Part shown: positions 37,085-44,840 of the stretch, in pieces | How the letters are laid out: every line of letters begins with the position of its first letter | Position numbering within the stretch: the stretch's first letter is position 1 | Source: an uncultured Cyclobacteriaceae bacterium | GTDB lineage: Bacteria; Bacteroidota; Bacteroidia; Cytophagales; Cyclobacteriaceae | Reading direction: 5' to 3' | NCBI GenBank assembly: GCA_937958005.1 | Contig: CALGOB010000040.1 | Coordinates: 62,001-126,000, forward strand | DNA: 64,000 nucleotides | Notes under the pieces: generated by a model | Told to the model about the DNA's origin: nothing | The model's input: only the letters and a program-made list of their open reading frames with translations | Databases searched by the model: none | Made by a program: the position numbers and the translations under genes

Positions 37085-40000
37085 TTATCTTGCTAACAAG
37101 ATACTTCCAGTGCTGTTAAATTCACTTTGGTTACATTTCAGCACATAGTAATAAGCTCCCTCAGGCACAGTTCTTCCATTTGAAGTTCCATCCCAAATAC
37201 AATTATTACTATCAAAAGGAGCGCTTGATTCATGCACAATTAATCCTTTACTATCAAATATATAAATAGTACAACCTTGCAAGATCTGGGCATTAAGTAT
37301 TTCCCAACACTCAAAACCAAAGCCATCTCCATTTGGGGAAAAAGTTTTTCTTGGAACAATTGAATTATTCACTATTACAATTGTGTCTGTTTCTCTACAA
37401 TCATTAGAAGTAGTGGCTGAGAGAGTAACAGTGGTAAATGCTGCAGAAGGAAAAACTGTTACTTGATTGCTTGTATTGTTTTCAACTACCTCTTCAGGTC
37501 CCCAGATAGGGTTTGTGCCCGCTGTTATAAATAGATCAATAGACACTTGATCTTCAGTTAATCTAATCGTATCCATTTCAATGACTGAATTGGATTCTAT
37601 TACCAGTTCTGAATTTGGGAAATTAGTTATTTCTACTTCAGAACTGGCCTCACAACCTGCATCATCAGTATAACTTACCGTAATTAAATTACTACTTTCG
37701 TTAGGTTCAGTACCTGCAAGTGTTTCAAAGCTAGTATCTCCAGTTGACCAAAGGTAATTTTGAAAATTTTCAGGAAGCTGTAAAACTAATTCTTCACTAG
37801 GACACTTTACTAACCCAGAAGGAGTTATGATATCAAAACTTTGAGGAGTCCTCACGGTTACTGTTTGTGTAATTGGAGAGGAGCATCCAGGTAAATCTGC
37901 ATATTCAGCTGTTAACTGAGTTTCAAAAGTACCAGCTGTAGCAAAAGTATTACTGGGTTGGGTGCCTGTATCTGTATTGCCATCCCTGAAGTCCCATGAA
38001 TTGACAATAGCCAAGTCACCAAAACCAGTGGAAGTAGCATTAAATTCAACTGGTAGTCCCACACAGGTCAATGGGTCTACTGTAAAGGAAGGTACAGGTC
38101 TAGTAACCAGGGTAAGGCTAGTTGGTGGAGTTTCAAAGTCACACCCAGTTTCATCTGTTATCATTAAGCTATATAAACCAGGGTCTATAGCATCTAAAGT
38201 AGTAGACGTTTCACCTGGTATATCGATATCATTGAGTCTCCATTGGTAACTAAATCCATCAAAAGAAGGTACGGATAATCTTCTACTATCTCCAGCACAA
38301 ATTTGGTTGAACCCACCATTGTCTATTTGTATAAATGGGACATTCCTGGCTCCAACTACTATAGAGCCTACAGGGCTTCTACATGAGGAAGCAGTGATAA
38401 TAACCAATTCATATCTTCCCGCAAAACTAGGTTTAAAATCGGGTCTTCTAAACTCTGGATCATCGGAGGTTTCTCCATCTGGTGCTGTCCATTCATATAT
38501 TATGGATCCATCATTCACTATGTTAGAACTCAAAACCAACTCATCTCCAGGGCAAATGTTGTTTCCATTTGGTAAATTTAGGATAGGAGTAATCGCATCA
38601 TTTCCATCTACAATAATTGTAGAGTTGTCTGAAGTATTTTCACAAGCACCACCATCTGAAATCAATGAAACCCTGAAGATCCCAGTTTCATTCATATTCA
38701 CAAAACTCCGAACATCAATTACAGAACTATTTGATTCTTGAACAGTGGTGAACCCCGCACCATTTAAATTTAAGTCCCACCTATAGGTAGCACCCCCAGA
38801 TTGGGTCGCTTGCAATTCTAATGGGTTGTTTGAGCAAATAGTAATTGTTTGGTTTTGTACCGGACTGATTTCAGGAATGACACAATTTTGGTTTAAAAAA
38901 ATTGAGATATCACCAAAACTACTGCCTCCAACGTTATGTGTAAAAGCGATATCTGGTCTACCATCCCCATCTATGTCATTTATCCTGATGTTACGGGAGT
39001 TGGTAGTTGTTGGTATTTCAAATGAATTAAATGAAAGGTTGCTCCCTGTACTATTGTTGATCAATATAGAGATTCCTGTACCTGGGTTTGAACTTAACGA
39101 GGTAGTTACAATATCAAGTCTACCATCACCATTTAAATCACCTAAGTCAATGCTTCCTGGGTTTACATTAACCAAAACATCTGAATCTTTAGTAAATTGA
39201 ATTTGTCCACCAGGAGAAGTTGTTGTATTTAAAAAGATATTAGCAACGTCAGTTGAACCTGTACTTCCTAGAATCCCACCATCTATGCTTATTAGATCAG
39301 CCATTCCGTCATTGTTAAAATCTCCTGCTTTCACAGCAGTTAAATTACCAGCTTGTGGGATAACGATAAAATCATCAAACATAATTTCTCCTACGTTACT
39401 TGAATTTGGTAAAATGTAGATGTTATCATTTCTAGAAGGTGTAAGAATAATTTCATCAAATCCATCATTATTTAAATCGTAACTATCAAGTCCAGAAGTG
39501 TTAATACCATCTGCTAGTTGAATTTGCAATGGAGTAGGGGTGAAGGCAATATTATTTGAGACACCTATATTTTTGAATATATCTAAAACATTATTACTTG
39601 TATTGGTTGTAATAATATCTTGACGGCCATCTTTATCTAAGTCTTGCATCATGATTCTATCAACATTTTTAATATCTCCATTCGCTTGAATTGGTAATTG
39701 TAAAACTTGACCCTGATTAAATGAAATAATACCTCCAGCACTTGTATTTTCAAAAGTATAGATTCTAATATTTTGGGCACCACCTTCTGCAAGGATAAGA
39801 TCAGCTAACCCATCACCGTTCAAATCCCCGCAATCTGTAAAAATAGTCTCATCTAAGGAAATATCAGTTGCTGATAAATTGATACTCCCTACTGTGCTGT
39901 TATTAGAGAAAATAGTGACAATTCCTAATTGTCCAGTTTCAGAATTATTACTGGTTGCTGCAATATCAGAAGTTCCGTCATTATTGAAATCACACAAGCA

Positions 40001-40405
40001 AAGATCAAACACGCTTCTTTGTCCAGTGGTATTTATAGATTGGGCAGAAAAGCTGTTAATATCAAAGTCACCCCCATTATGACTTATGAAAAAGCGATCA
40101 CTAGAAGTAACGTGTGTATCATTTACCAGATTAATTACACTTATGTGATCAAAGGATGCATTTGCAGGAATTTGAACTTCTAAAATAGTAGTTGAAGCTG
40201 AAATAATATTTGCTTGGGCTCCACCAAAATAGACTCTTAAATTATTGATATTATCGTCAAAACCATTACCGTTTATGGTAACGATTTCATTGAGAGAGCC
40301 AGATTGCTTATCAATACTACTTATGAAAGTATTTTGCGAATATCCTTTCTGCAATAGTATTATGTTTAATATGACTAACGTTGTTAGTAAATATATTCTC
40401 TTCAT
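37085..40405 (-). CDS. T9SS-secreted FG-GAP/Ig/PKD surface protein
   Basis: This 1,106-residue protein has a signal peptide (MKRIYLLTTLVILNIILLQK, cleavage after GYSQ) and an IPT/TIG domain (about 25-110; IDKQSGSLNEIVTINGNGF). Seven FG-GAP calcium-loop repeats (LCDFNNDGTSDI, CGDLNGDGLADL, MQDLDKDGRQDI, SYDLNNDGFDEI, AGDFNNDGMADL, LGDLNGDGRLDI, INDIDGDGRPDI) predict a seven-bladed propeller. Ig-like segments, one PKD domain (VNSWDFRDGNTDTG) and a gliding-type sorting domain (SPNGDGFGFECW to EGAYYYVLKC) follow. ATG 40405 has AAGG 8 nt upstream; a TTG at 40423 would overlap the preceding gene. It follows the PorP-SPOR gene by 10 nt and is probably its exported partner. Confidence 0.9.
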   Translation of the reverse strand: MKRIYLLTTLVILNIILLQKGYSQNTFISSIDKQSGSLNEIVTINGNGFDDNINNLRVYFGGAQANIISASTTILEVQIPANASFDHISVINLVNDTHVTSSDRFFISHNGGDFDINSFSAQSINTTGQRSVFDLCLCDFNNDGTSDIAATSNNSETGQLGIVTIFSNNSTVGSINLSATDISLDETIFTDCGDLNGDGLADLILAEGGAQNIRIYTFENTSAGGIISFNQGQVLQLPIQANGDIKNVDRIMMQDLDKDGRQDIITTNTSNNVLDIFKNIGVSNNIAFTPTPLQIQLADGINTSGLDSYDLNNDGFDEIILTPSRNDNIYILPNSSNVGEIMFDDFIVIPQAGNLTAVKAGDFNNDGMADLISIDGGILGSTGSTDVANIFLNTTTSPGGQIQFTKDSDVLVNVNPGSIDLGDLNGDGRLDIVTTSLSSNPGTGISILINNSTGSNLSFNSFEIPTTTNSRNIRINDIDGDGRPDIAFTHNVGGSSFGDISIFLNQNCVIPEISPVQNQTITICSNNPLELQATQSGGATYRWDLNLNGAGFTTVQESNSSVIDVRSFVNMNETGIFRVSLISDGGACENTSDNSTIIVDGNDAITPILNLPNGNNICPGDELVLSSNIVNDGSIIYEWTAPDGETSDDPEFRRPDFKPSFAGRYELVIITASSCRSPVGSIVVGARNVPFIQIDNGGFNQICAGDSRRLSVPSFDGFSYQWRLNDIDIPGETSTTLDAIDPGLYSLMITDETGCDFETPPTSLTLVTRPVPSFTVDPLTCVGLPVEFNATSTGFGDLAIVNSWDFRDGNTDTGTQPSNTFATAGTFETQLTAEYADLPGCSSPITQTVTVRTPQSFDIITPSGLVKCPSEELVLQLPENFQNYLWSTGDTSFETLAGTEPNESSNLITVSYTDDAGCEASSEVEITNFPNSELVIESNSVIEMDTIRLTEDQVSIDLFITAGTNPIWGPEEVVENNTSNQVTVFPSAAFTTVTLSATTSNDCRETDTIVIVNNSIVPRKTFSPNGDGFGFECWEILNAQILQGCTIYIFDSKGLIVHESSAPFDSNNCIWDGTSNGRTVPEGAYYYVLKCNQSEFNSTGSILLAR

Positions 40406-40415
40406 CCTAAATACC

Positions 40416-42056
40416 TTATTCAACAGTTAATAACCATAATTTAGATAAGCCATTCTTGACTTGAAGGGCTTTCCTACGTTCCTTAGCCATTTTTAAATTC
40501 TTGGATTGAAATATTACAGTGTAATAAAGATCCGTTTCGGTAACATACCCTACAATTACGTCTCTATAACCTTTTTCAAATAATTGATCACTGAAATCTT
40601 CCGCTCTGTCAAAGACTTTGAAGGATCCTGCTACTACATAGTTCCCAGTTTCAAGTTCTAAGATATTGTCTCCTTTTTTTACTTTTTTAGGTACGTTTGA
40701 CCTAGAAAGCTGAGCTATGCTTCGCTGATCATTTGTATGATCAACCACTTCGTTTTCTATATATATAATAGGGGCATTATCATCTAAACCTAGTTCTTGA
40801 TTATTAGGTTGCTTACTGACTTTAGAATTTTCGTTGTTTTGGTTTTTGCTAGGATCTTGGGTTTTAATTTGGGAATCGTTTCTAATATTTTTAATTCTAT
40901 TTTTTAAAGCATCTGCTCGCTCTTGCCTTTTTTCTTCTGGGGTTTTTTCTATTACTTCGTCATTTTTAGGATTGTCATCAGGTGAATTAACTTCTGTTTT
41001 GTTAACTTCCACATCCTTGTTTCCTTCTTTTTCTTCTAGATCATTATTTTGATTTTGCAAGGCAATTTGCTTCTCTTTTTGCAATTTAAGTGCTTCTGCT
41101 TTTGCTTGCCTTTCTTCTGCTGTTAACCTATGACTTTTAATAAAAGAAGATACATGCTCTGCATGTTCTTTTCTTGTACCTAGATGGTAGCCAATATGCA
41201 CTTCAAGAGTAGGGCCTAATAAATCACTGAAATTACTGTTGCCTAAATCGTAAGCAAAGCCGACTCCTATTTTTTCTTTGATCTTTGTACCAAAAAGTGC
41301 AATAAAACCTGCATCTTGTCTAAAAGAAGCTCCTACCCATACAATGTGTTTCAGGTGTGTTATTAAAGCAGCCTCAAACTGATTTCCTAAATTTTTATCT
41401 AATCTATATAATAAGTGTGGCTCAAATGCAAAATCATCAGAGACATGGCCTCTATAATTAATTTTGAGTAATGCTTCATCTAGAGGATCCACTCTTATTT
41501 GAGAGAAACTTTCTGAACCAATTATTTCATAACCAATTAGATTAGGGAGGGCGACACCAAAATTAAAATGCCCAAAATGATAGGTGGCTCCAAATTCTGC
41601 GAGTGTGAAGGTGGCTGATTCTGATAAGGAAGCAAAGGCAGGATCTGCGGGAGAATCAAAACCATCAGTATTGATAGATCTAGTGCCAAAACCTAAAGAT
41701 AGACCAAACCTTAAATAATGCTTTCTGTCCAGAGCAAGTAAATAACTAGCACTTCCTCTTACAGAAGTAGTATTTATAAATTGTTCTTGTTCATTAAAAA
41801 AAGAACCACCAACGGCAATCCCCCCTTTTAGCGGAGTATGGAAACTTAAGTGGGATATAGCTGGAGCGCCATCAATATTACTCCATTGTTTTCTATAAGC
41901 AGCAAAAAAAACAGAGTGCCCCTCAACACCTGCGTATGCCGGATTATACACAAATGGATTGATGAAAAATTGACTCAATACGCGAGATTGTTGTGCTTGA
42001 GATTCCATCCAAGGAAATAGCACCATCGCAACAATTAGATAGACTAATTTTTTCAT
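40416..42056 (-). CDS. PorP/SprF-family barrel fused to a C-terminal SPOR domain
   Basis: This 546-residue protein has a signal peptide (MKKLVYLIVAMVLFPWMESQ, cleavage near QAQ). A PorP/SprF barrel of about 290 residues follows (FFINPFVYNPAYAGVEGHSV, YRKQWSNIDGAPAISHLSF). A charged coiled or disordered linker (about 290-460) contains two copies of a motif like EERQAKAEALK/EKRQERADALK. The last 75 residues (GNYVVAGSFKVFDRAEDFSD to SKLWLLTVE) are a SPOR domain, a fold that binds denuded peptidoglycan. Ordinary SprF proteins of about 310 residues lack it. ATG 42056 was chosen because it gives a clean signal peptide; a GTG at 42077 is in frame. It is followed by the T9SS substrate at 37085-40405. 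Confidence 0.9.
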   Translation of the reverse strand: MKKLVYLIVAMVLFPWMESQAQQSRVLSQFFINPFVYNPAYAGVEGHSVFFAAYRKQWSNIDGAPAISHLSFHTPLKGGIAVGGSFFNEQEQFINTTSVRGSASYLLALDRKHYLRFGLSLGFGTRSINTDGFDSPADPAFASLSESATFTLAEFGATYHFGHFNFGVALPNLIGYEIIGSESFSQIRVDPLDEALLKINYRGHVSDDFAFEPHLLYRLDKNLGNQFEAALITHLKHIVWVGASFRQDAGFIALFGTKIKEKIGVGFAYDLGNSNFSDLLGPTLEVHIGYHLGTRKEHAEHVSSFIKSHRLTAEERQAKAEALKLQKEKQIALQNQNNDLEEKEGNKDVEVNKTEVNSPDDNPKNDEVIEKTPEEKRQERADALKNRIKNIRNDSQIKTQDPSKNQNNENSKVSKQPNNQELGLDDNAPIIYIENEVVDHTNDQRSIAQLSRSNVPKKVKKGDNILELETGNYVVAGSFKVFDRAEDFSDQLFEKGYRDVIVGYVTETDLYYTVIFQSKNLKMAKERRKALQVKNGLSKLWLLTVE

Positions 42057-42095
42057 AACATTCAATACCCTATTCACCTATGTCTCAAATAAACT

Positions 42096-42103
42096 CAAAA
42101 TTA
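42096..42103 (-). promoter_or_regulatory. Candidate -7 element for the PorP-SPOR operon
   Basis: TAATTTTG on the minus strand matches TAnnTTTG exactly and lies about 40 bp before the ATG at 42056, in the divergent spacer 42057-42244. A good -33 box is not obvious. Confidence 0.4.
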
Positions 42104-42244
42104 CCCAAAAAACCCTAAAAAATTGATTTTCTTAGACCAAACAATGTTTTTTTTAGACAATTCGACTTAAAATAACTAAATTTAGAAGGAAACTGACTAT
42201 TTTTGATTGTAACTTGTAAATATTGAATTGTAATTTTTCTTGAA

Positions 42245-43087
42245 ATGGTGTTAAGAATTTGCTGGTTTATGTGCCTTTTATTAATGTCTAATATGGCAAT
42301 GGCACAATTTTGGTTTGGTGCAAGAGTGGGTTTTCACAGAAACGATTATAGATATCAGGATAATGAAACACGTTTTGTTGAATTGAACGGAGGAGACTTG
42401 TTTCAAAATGAATTGTACGCGCCTGTAAGAGCTGACTATAACTTTGAGTTTGGTGGTACTGCTACTTATACAGCAACAGATATATATTCAGTTCACGTAG
42501 AGTTGAATTTTGAGCGCTACAAAAAAAGTGTTAGTAGTTTGGAAGGTGCTTTTCAAATTGACAATTCATTTACTTACAATTACCTTTCTTTACCTCTATT
42601 AATGAGAATTAGTTTTGGTAGGGGGCCTATTCATTATTACGGTAATCTAGGCCCTAAAATAAGTTACTTGACTGTTGCGACCGGTACGGTATTTAATCAG
42701 AATTTTGTTGAGAATAGATTAGGCCCAAGAGATGTTAGGTTTGTTTTTGATGCTAATGATGCTTTGAACGATGCTTCAAAAGTAGTTTTGGAAGAGCCGA
42801 ACAGAATACAATATTCTTTGAATTTTGGAGGAGGGGTATTAGTAGATTTAAGTACAGGTGGCAGATTAATGATAGACCTTCGTTATAGTTGGGGACATTC
42901 TAATTTAGGTTTAAATAGAGATTCACAGCTTTTTGGATTAGGTGAAAACGTAGAGGTTTCGAATCAAAGCATTTCATTTTCAGTTGGTTATGCAATTCCA
43001 TACAACCCTGCTGAATTGCTGAAAGGCAGCTCTACTAATGAACTATTAAATAGTTCAAGAAAGAAGCGAAAAAGAAAAAATAGGTAG
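42245..43087 (+). CDS. Outer-membrane beta-barrel protein, PorT-like fold
   Basis: This 280-residue protein has a signal peptide (MVLRICWFMCLLLMSNMAMA, cleavage before QFWFG). A series of alternating hydrophobic strands follows (WFGARVGFHRND, YSVHVELNFERY, YNYLSLPLLMRISF, HYYGNLGPKISYL, SLNFGGGVLVDL, LMIDLRYSWGHSN, SISFSVGYAIPY), typical of the Bacteroidota OMP_b-brl families. The very basic C-terminal tail (SSRKKRKRKNR) is unusual. It could be PorT-like or simply an unassigned porin-type barrel; the call to PorT itself is not supported. The next gene overlaps its stop by one base. Confidence 0.75.
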   Translation: MVLRICWFMCLLLMSNMAMAQFWFGARVGFHRNDYRYQDNETRFVELNGGDLFQNELYAPVRADYNFEFGGTATYTATDIYSVHVELNFERYKKSVSSLEGAFQIDNSFTYNYLSLPLLMRISFGRGPIHYYGNLGPKISYLTVATGTVFNQNFVENRLGPRDVRFVFDANDALNDASKVVLEEPNRIQYSLNFGGGVLVDLSTGGRLMIDLRYSWGHSNLGLNRDSQLFGLGENVEVSNQSISFSVGYAIPYNPAELLKGSSTNELLNSSRKKRKRKNR

Positions 43088-43989
43088 TGTTTAAAGTTGC
43101 TTGGTCACCTATTTATAAGTTAGATCTACCTCCAAAACATAGGTTTCCGATGGAAAAATATGAGTTATTACCTAAACAACTTATTTACGAAGGAACATTA
43201 AATGAGAGTAATTTTTTTGAACCTGGAACTTTAGATGAGAAGGATATCTTAAGAGTTCATAGCCCAAACTATTGGAGTAAACTAGAAAATCAATTATTAA
43301 CAAAAGCTGAAATAAGAAGGACAGGTTTTCCTTTATCTAAACAATTAATAATCAGAGAGACTGTAATAGCTAAAGGAACTATAGAATGTTCACTTTATGC
43401 CCTTAAGTATGGGGTTTCAATGAATATAGCAGGAGGTACTCATCACGCTTATCCAGATAGAGGAGAAGGGTTCTGTTTGTTGAATGATATTGGAATAGCT
43501 GCATCCTATCTTTTAGAAAAGAAATTAGTGAAGAAAGTTTTGGTTATTGATTTGGATGTGCATCAGGGAAACGGTACTGCTTCTATGTTCAAGGGAAATA
43601 AGGAAGTCTTTACTCTAAGCATACATGGAGAAAATAACTACCCTTTGAAAAAAGAATTGTCAGACTTAGATGTTGCTTTACCAGACCATACGGGAGACAG
43701 TTTTTACTTAGAGAAACTTTACAAATCTTTAGAATTTGTCTTTAATGAATTTTCACCCGATTTTGTATATTACCAATCTGGAGTAGATGTTTTACGGAGT
43801 GATAAACTGGGGAGGCTTGGAATGTCTATTGATGGGTGTAGAAAAAGAGATCATTTAGTCTTGAATAAATGTTATAGTCATTCAGTTCCTTTAGTGGCAT
43901 GTATGGGGGGAGGATATTCAGAAAAAATTTCTATTATAGTAGATGCACATGCCAATACTTACAGAGAGGCAGTTAGTATTTTCTTTTAA
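43087..43989 (+). CDS. Histone-deacetylase-superfamily amidohydrolase
   Basis: This 300-residue zinc enzyme is of the HDAC/acetylpolyamine-amidohydrolase superfamily. The catalytic His pair is in GGTHHAYPDRGEGFCLLNDI, and the zinc ligands are the Asp and His of DLDVHQGNGT and the Asp of SGVDVLRSDKLGRLG. A closing CMGGGYS motif is also present. In bacteria such enzymes remove acetyl groups from small amines or proteins; the substrate is not readable. The GTG start shares its first base with the TAG of the preceding barrel gene, so translation is coupled. It has no signal peptide. Confidence 0.92.
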   Translation: MFKVAWSPIYKLDLPPKHRFPMEKYELLPKQLIYEGTLNESNFFEPGTLDEKDILRVHSPNYWSKLENQLLTKAEIRRTGFPLSKQLIIRETVIAKGTIECSLYALKYGVSMNIAGGTHHAYPDRGEGFCLLNDIGIAASYLLEKKLVKKVLVIDLDVHQGNGTASMFKGNKEVFTLSIHGENNYPLKKELSDLDVALPDHTGDSFYLEKLYKSLEFVFNEFSPDFVYYQSGVDVLRSDKLGRLGMSIDGCRKRDHLVLNKCYSHSVPLVACMGGGYSEKISIIVDAHANTYREAVSIFF

Positions 43990-44000
43990 GTCTAGTCAAA

Positions 44001-44648
44001 ATGGATAAGGAACAGAATAATCTGCCCCAGCTAAACAAAGTTATCAGAAAAGTGTTTTTTTTGATTTCATTAATTTTCATTCTTTTTTTTATAGAATTAG
44101 CCTTTAATCAAGAATGGTATTGGTTGGGTTTGAGGCCAAGAAGAATAATTGGTTTATTAGGTATTTTAACTTCTCCTTTTAAGCATCATGATATAAGTCA
44201 TTTACTCAATAATAGCCTACTGTTGATTGTGCTGCTTTTTGGGTTCTTTATTCATTTTTTTCACCAAAAACCATATGGTAAGATTTTGACCATTTCAATT
44301 ATTTGTAATATATGGTTATGGATAATTGGTAGGGATGCTTGGCATTATGGAGCAAGTGGAGTGGTTTATGGTTTATTCTTTTACATGTTATATATAGCGA
44401 TTTTTCATAAAAGGAAAGAACTGTTTGTTTATCTGCTTAGCTGTTTAATGCTTTCTATTGGTTTTTTTGCAGGACTATTTCCTGGAAAACCCAATATTTC
44501 TTTTGAATCTCATGTTCTAGGGGGGATTTCTGGATTATTGGTGGCTTTTTTTGAGAAAAAACGAAAGAAGTTTAAAAATCCCACTAATAATATTAGCTTT
44601 ACAAGCGAAAAGGATTACCACTACGAGTTTAAGGAAAATACTAAATAA
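44001..44648 (+). CDS. Rhomboid-family intramembrane serine protease
   Basis: This 215-residue inner-membrane protein has about six hydrophobic segments. Rhomboid landmarks are HDISHLLNNSLLL (the HxxxN region of helix 2), the nucleophile motif YGASGVVYGLFFY on helix 4, and the catalytic His in ESHVLGGISGLLVA on helix 6. It would cleave membrane proteins within the bilayer; the substrate is unknown. It follows the HDAC-family gene by 11 nt and ends the 42245-44648 operon. Confidence 0.92.
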   Translation: MDKEQNNLPQLNKVIRKVFFLISLIFILFFIELAFNQEWYWLGLRPRRIIGLLGILTSPFKHHDISHLLNNSLLLIVLLFGFFIHFFHQKPYGKILTISIICNIWLWIIGRDAWHYGASGVVYGLFFYMLYIAIFHKRKELFVYLLSCLMLSIGFFAGLFPGKPNISFESHVLGGISGLLVAFFEKKRKKFKNPTNNISFTSEKDYHYEFKENTK

Positions 44649-44840
44649 ATAATTTTAGTATGATTTAATGATATTTTAAGAAGAAGTCATGTCTGCTTAG
44701 CGCATGTTTTTTATTGATTATTAGCTATATTACGATTAAAGATTCAATTTTACTCAGTTATAGTTATGTGTTAATGATGCATATAGACTAATTTTCTTAA
44801 AAAATTAAATTGATTTAAAGGGGGGGTAAACGAATAGTTT
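44649..44840. other. Intergenic region before the TIR/STAND operon
   Basis: This 192-bp AT-rich spacer probably contains the promoter of the five-gene operon. A TAATTTTC at 44789-44796 is one base off the TAnnTTTG pattern. A run of seven G at 44820-44826 lies 14 nt before the GTG start, standing out in AT-rich sequence. No strong terminator for the rhomboid gene was seen. Confidence 0.5.

Noticed and set aside
42245-43087. Assignment of the barrel protein as PorT of the T9SS
   Set aside because: Only the general barrel pattern is visible; nothing specific separates PorT from other Bacteroidota barrels.
44690-44720. Terminator after the rhomboid gene at CATGTCTGCTTAGCGCATG
   Set aside because: The stem is only the self-complementary CATG ends, despite a T run after it.
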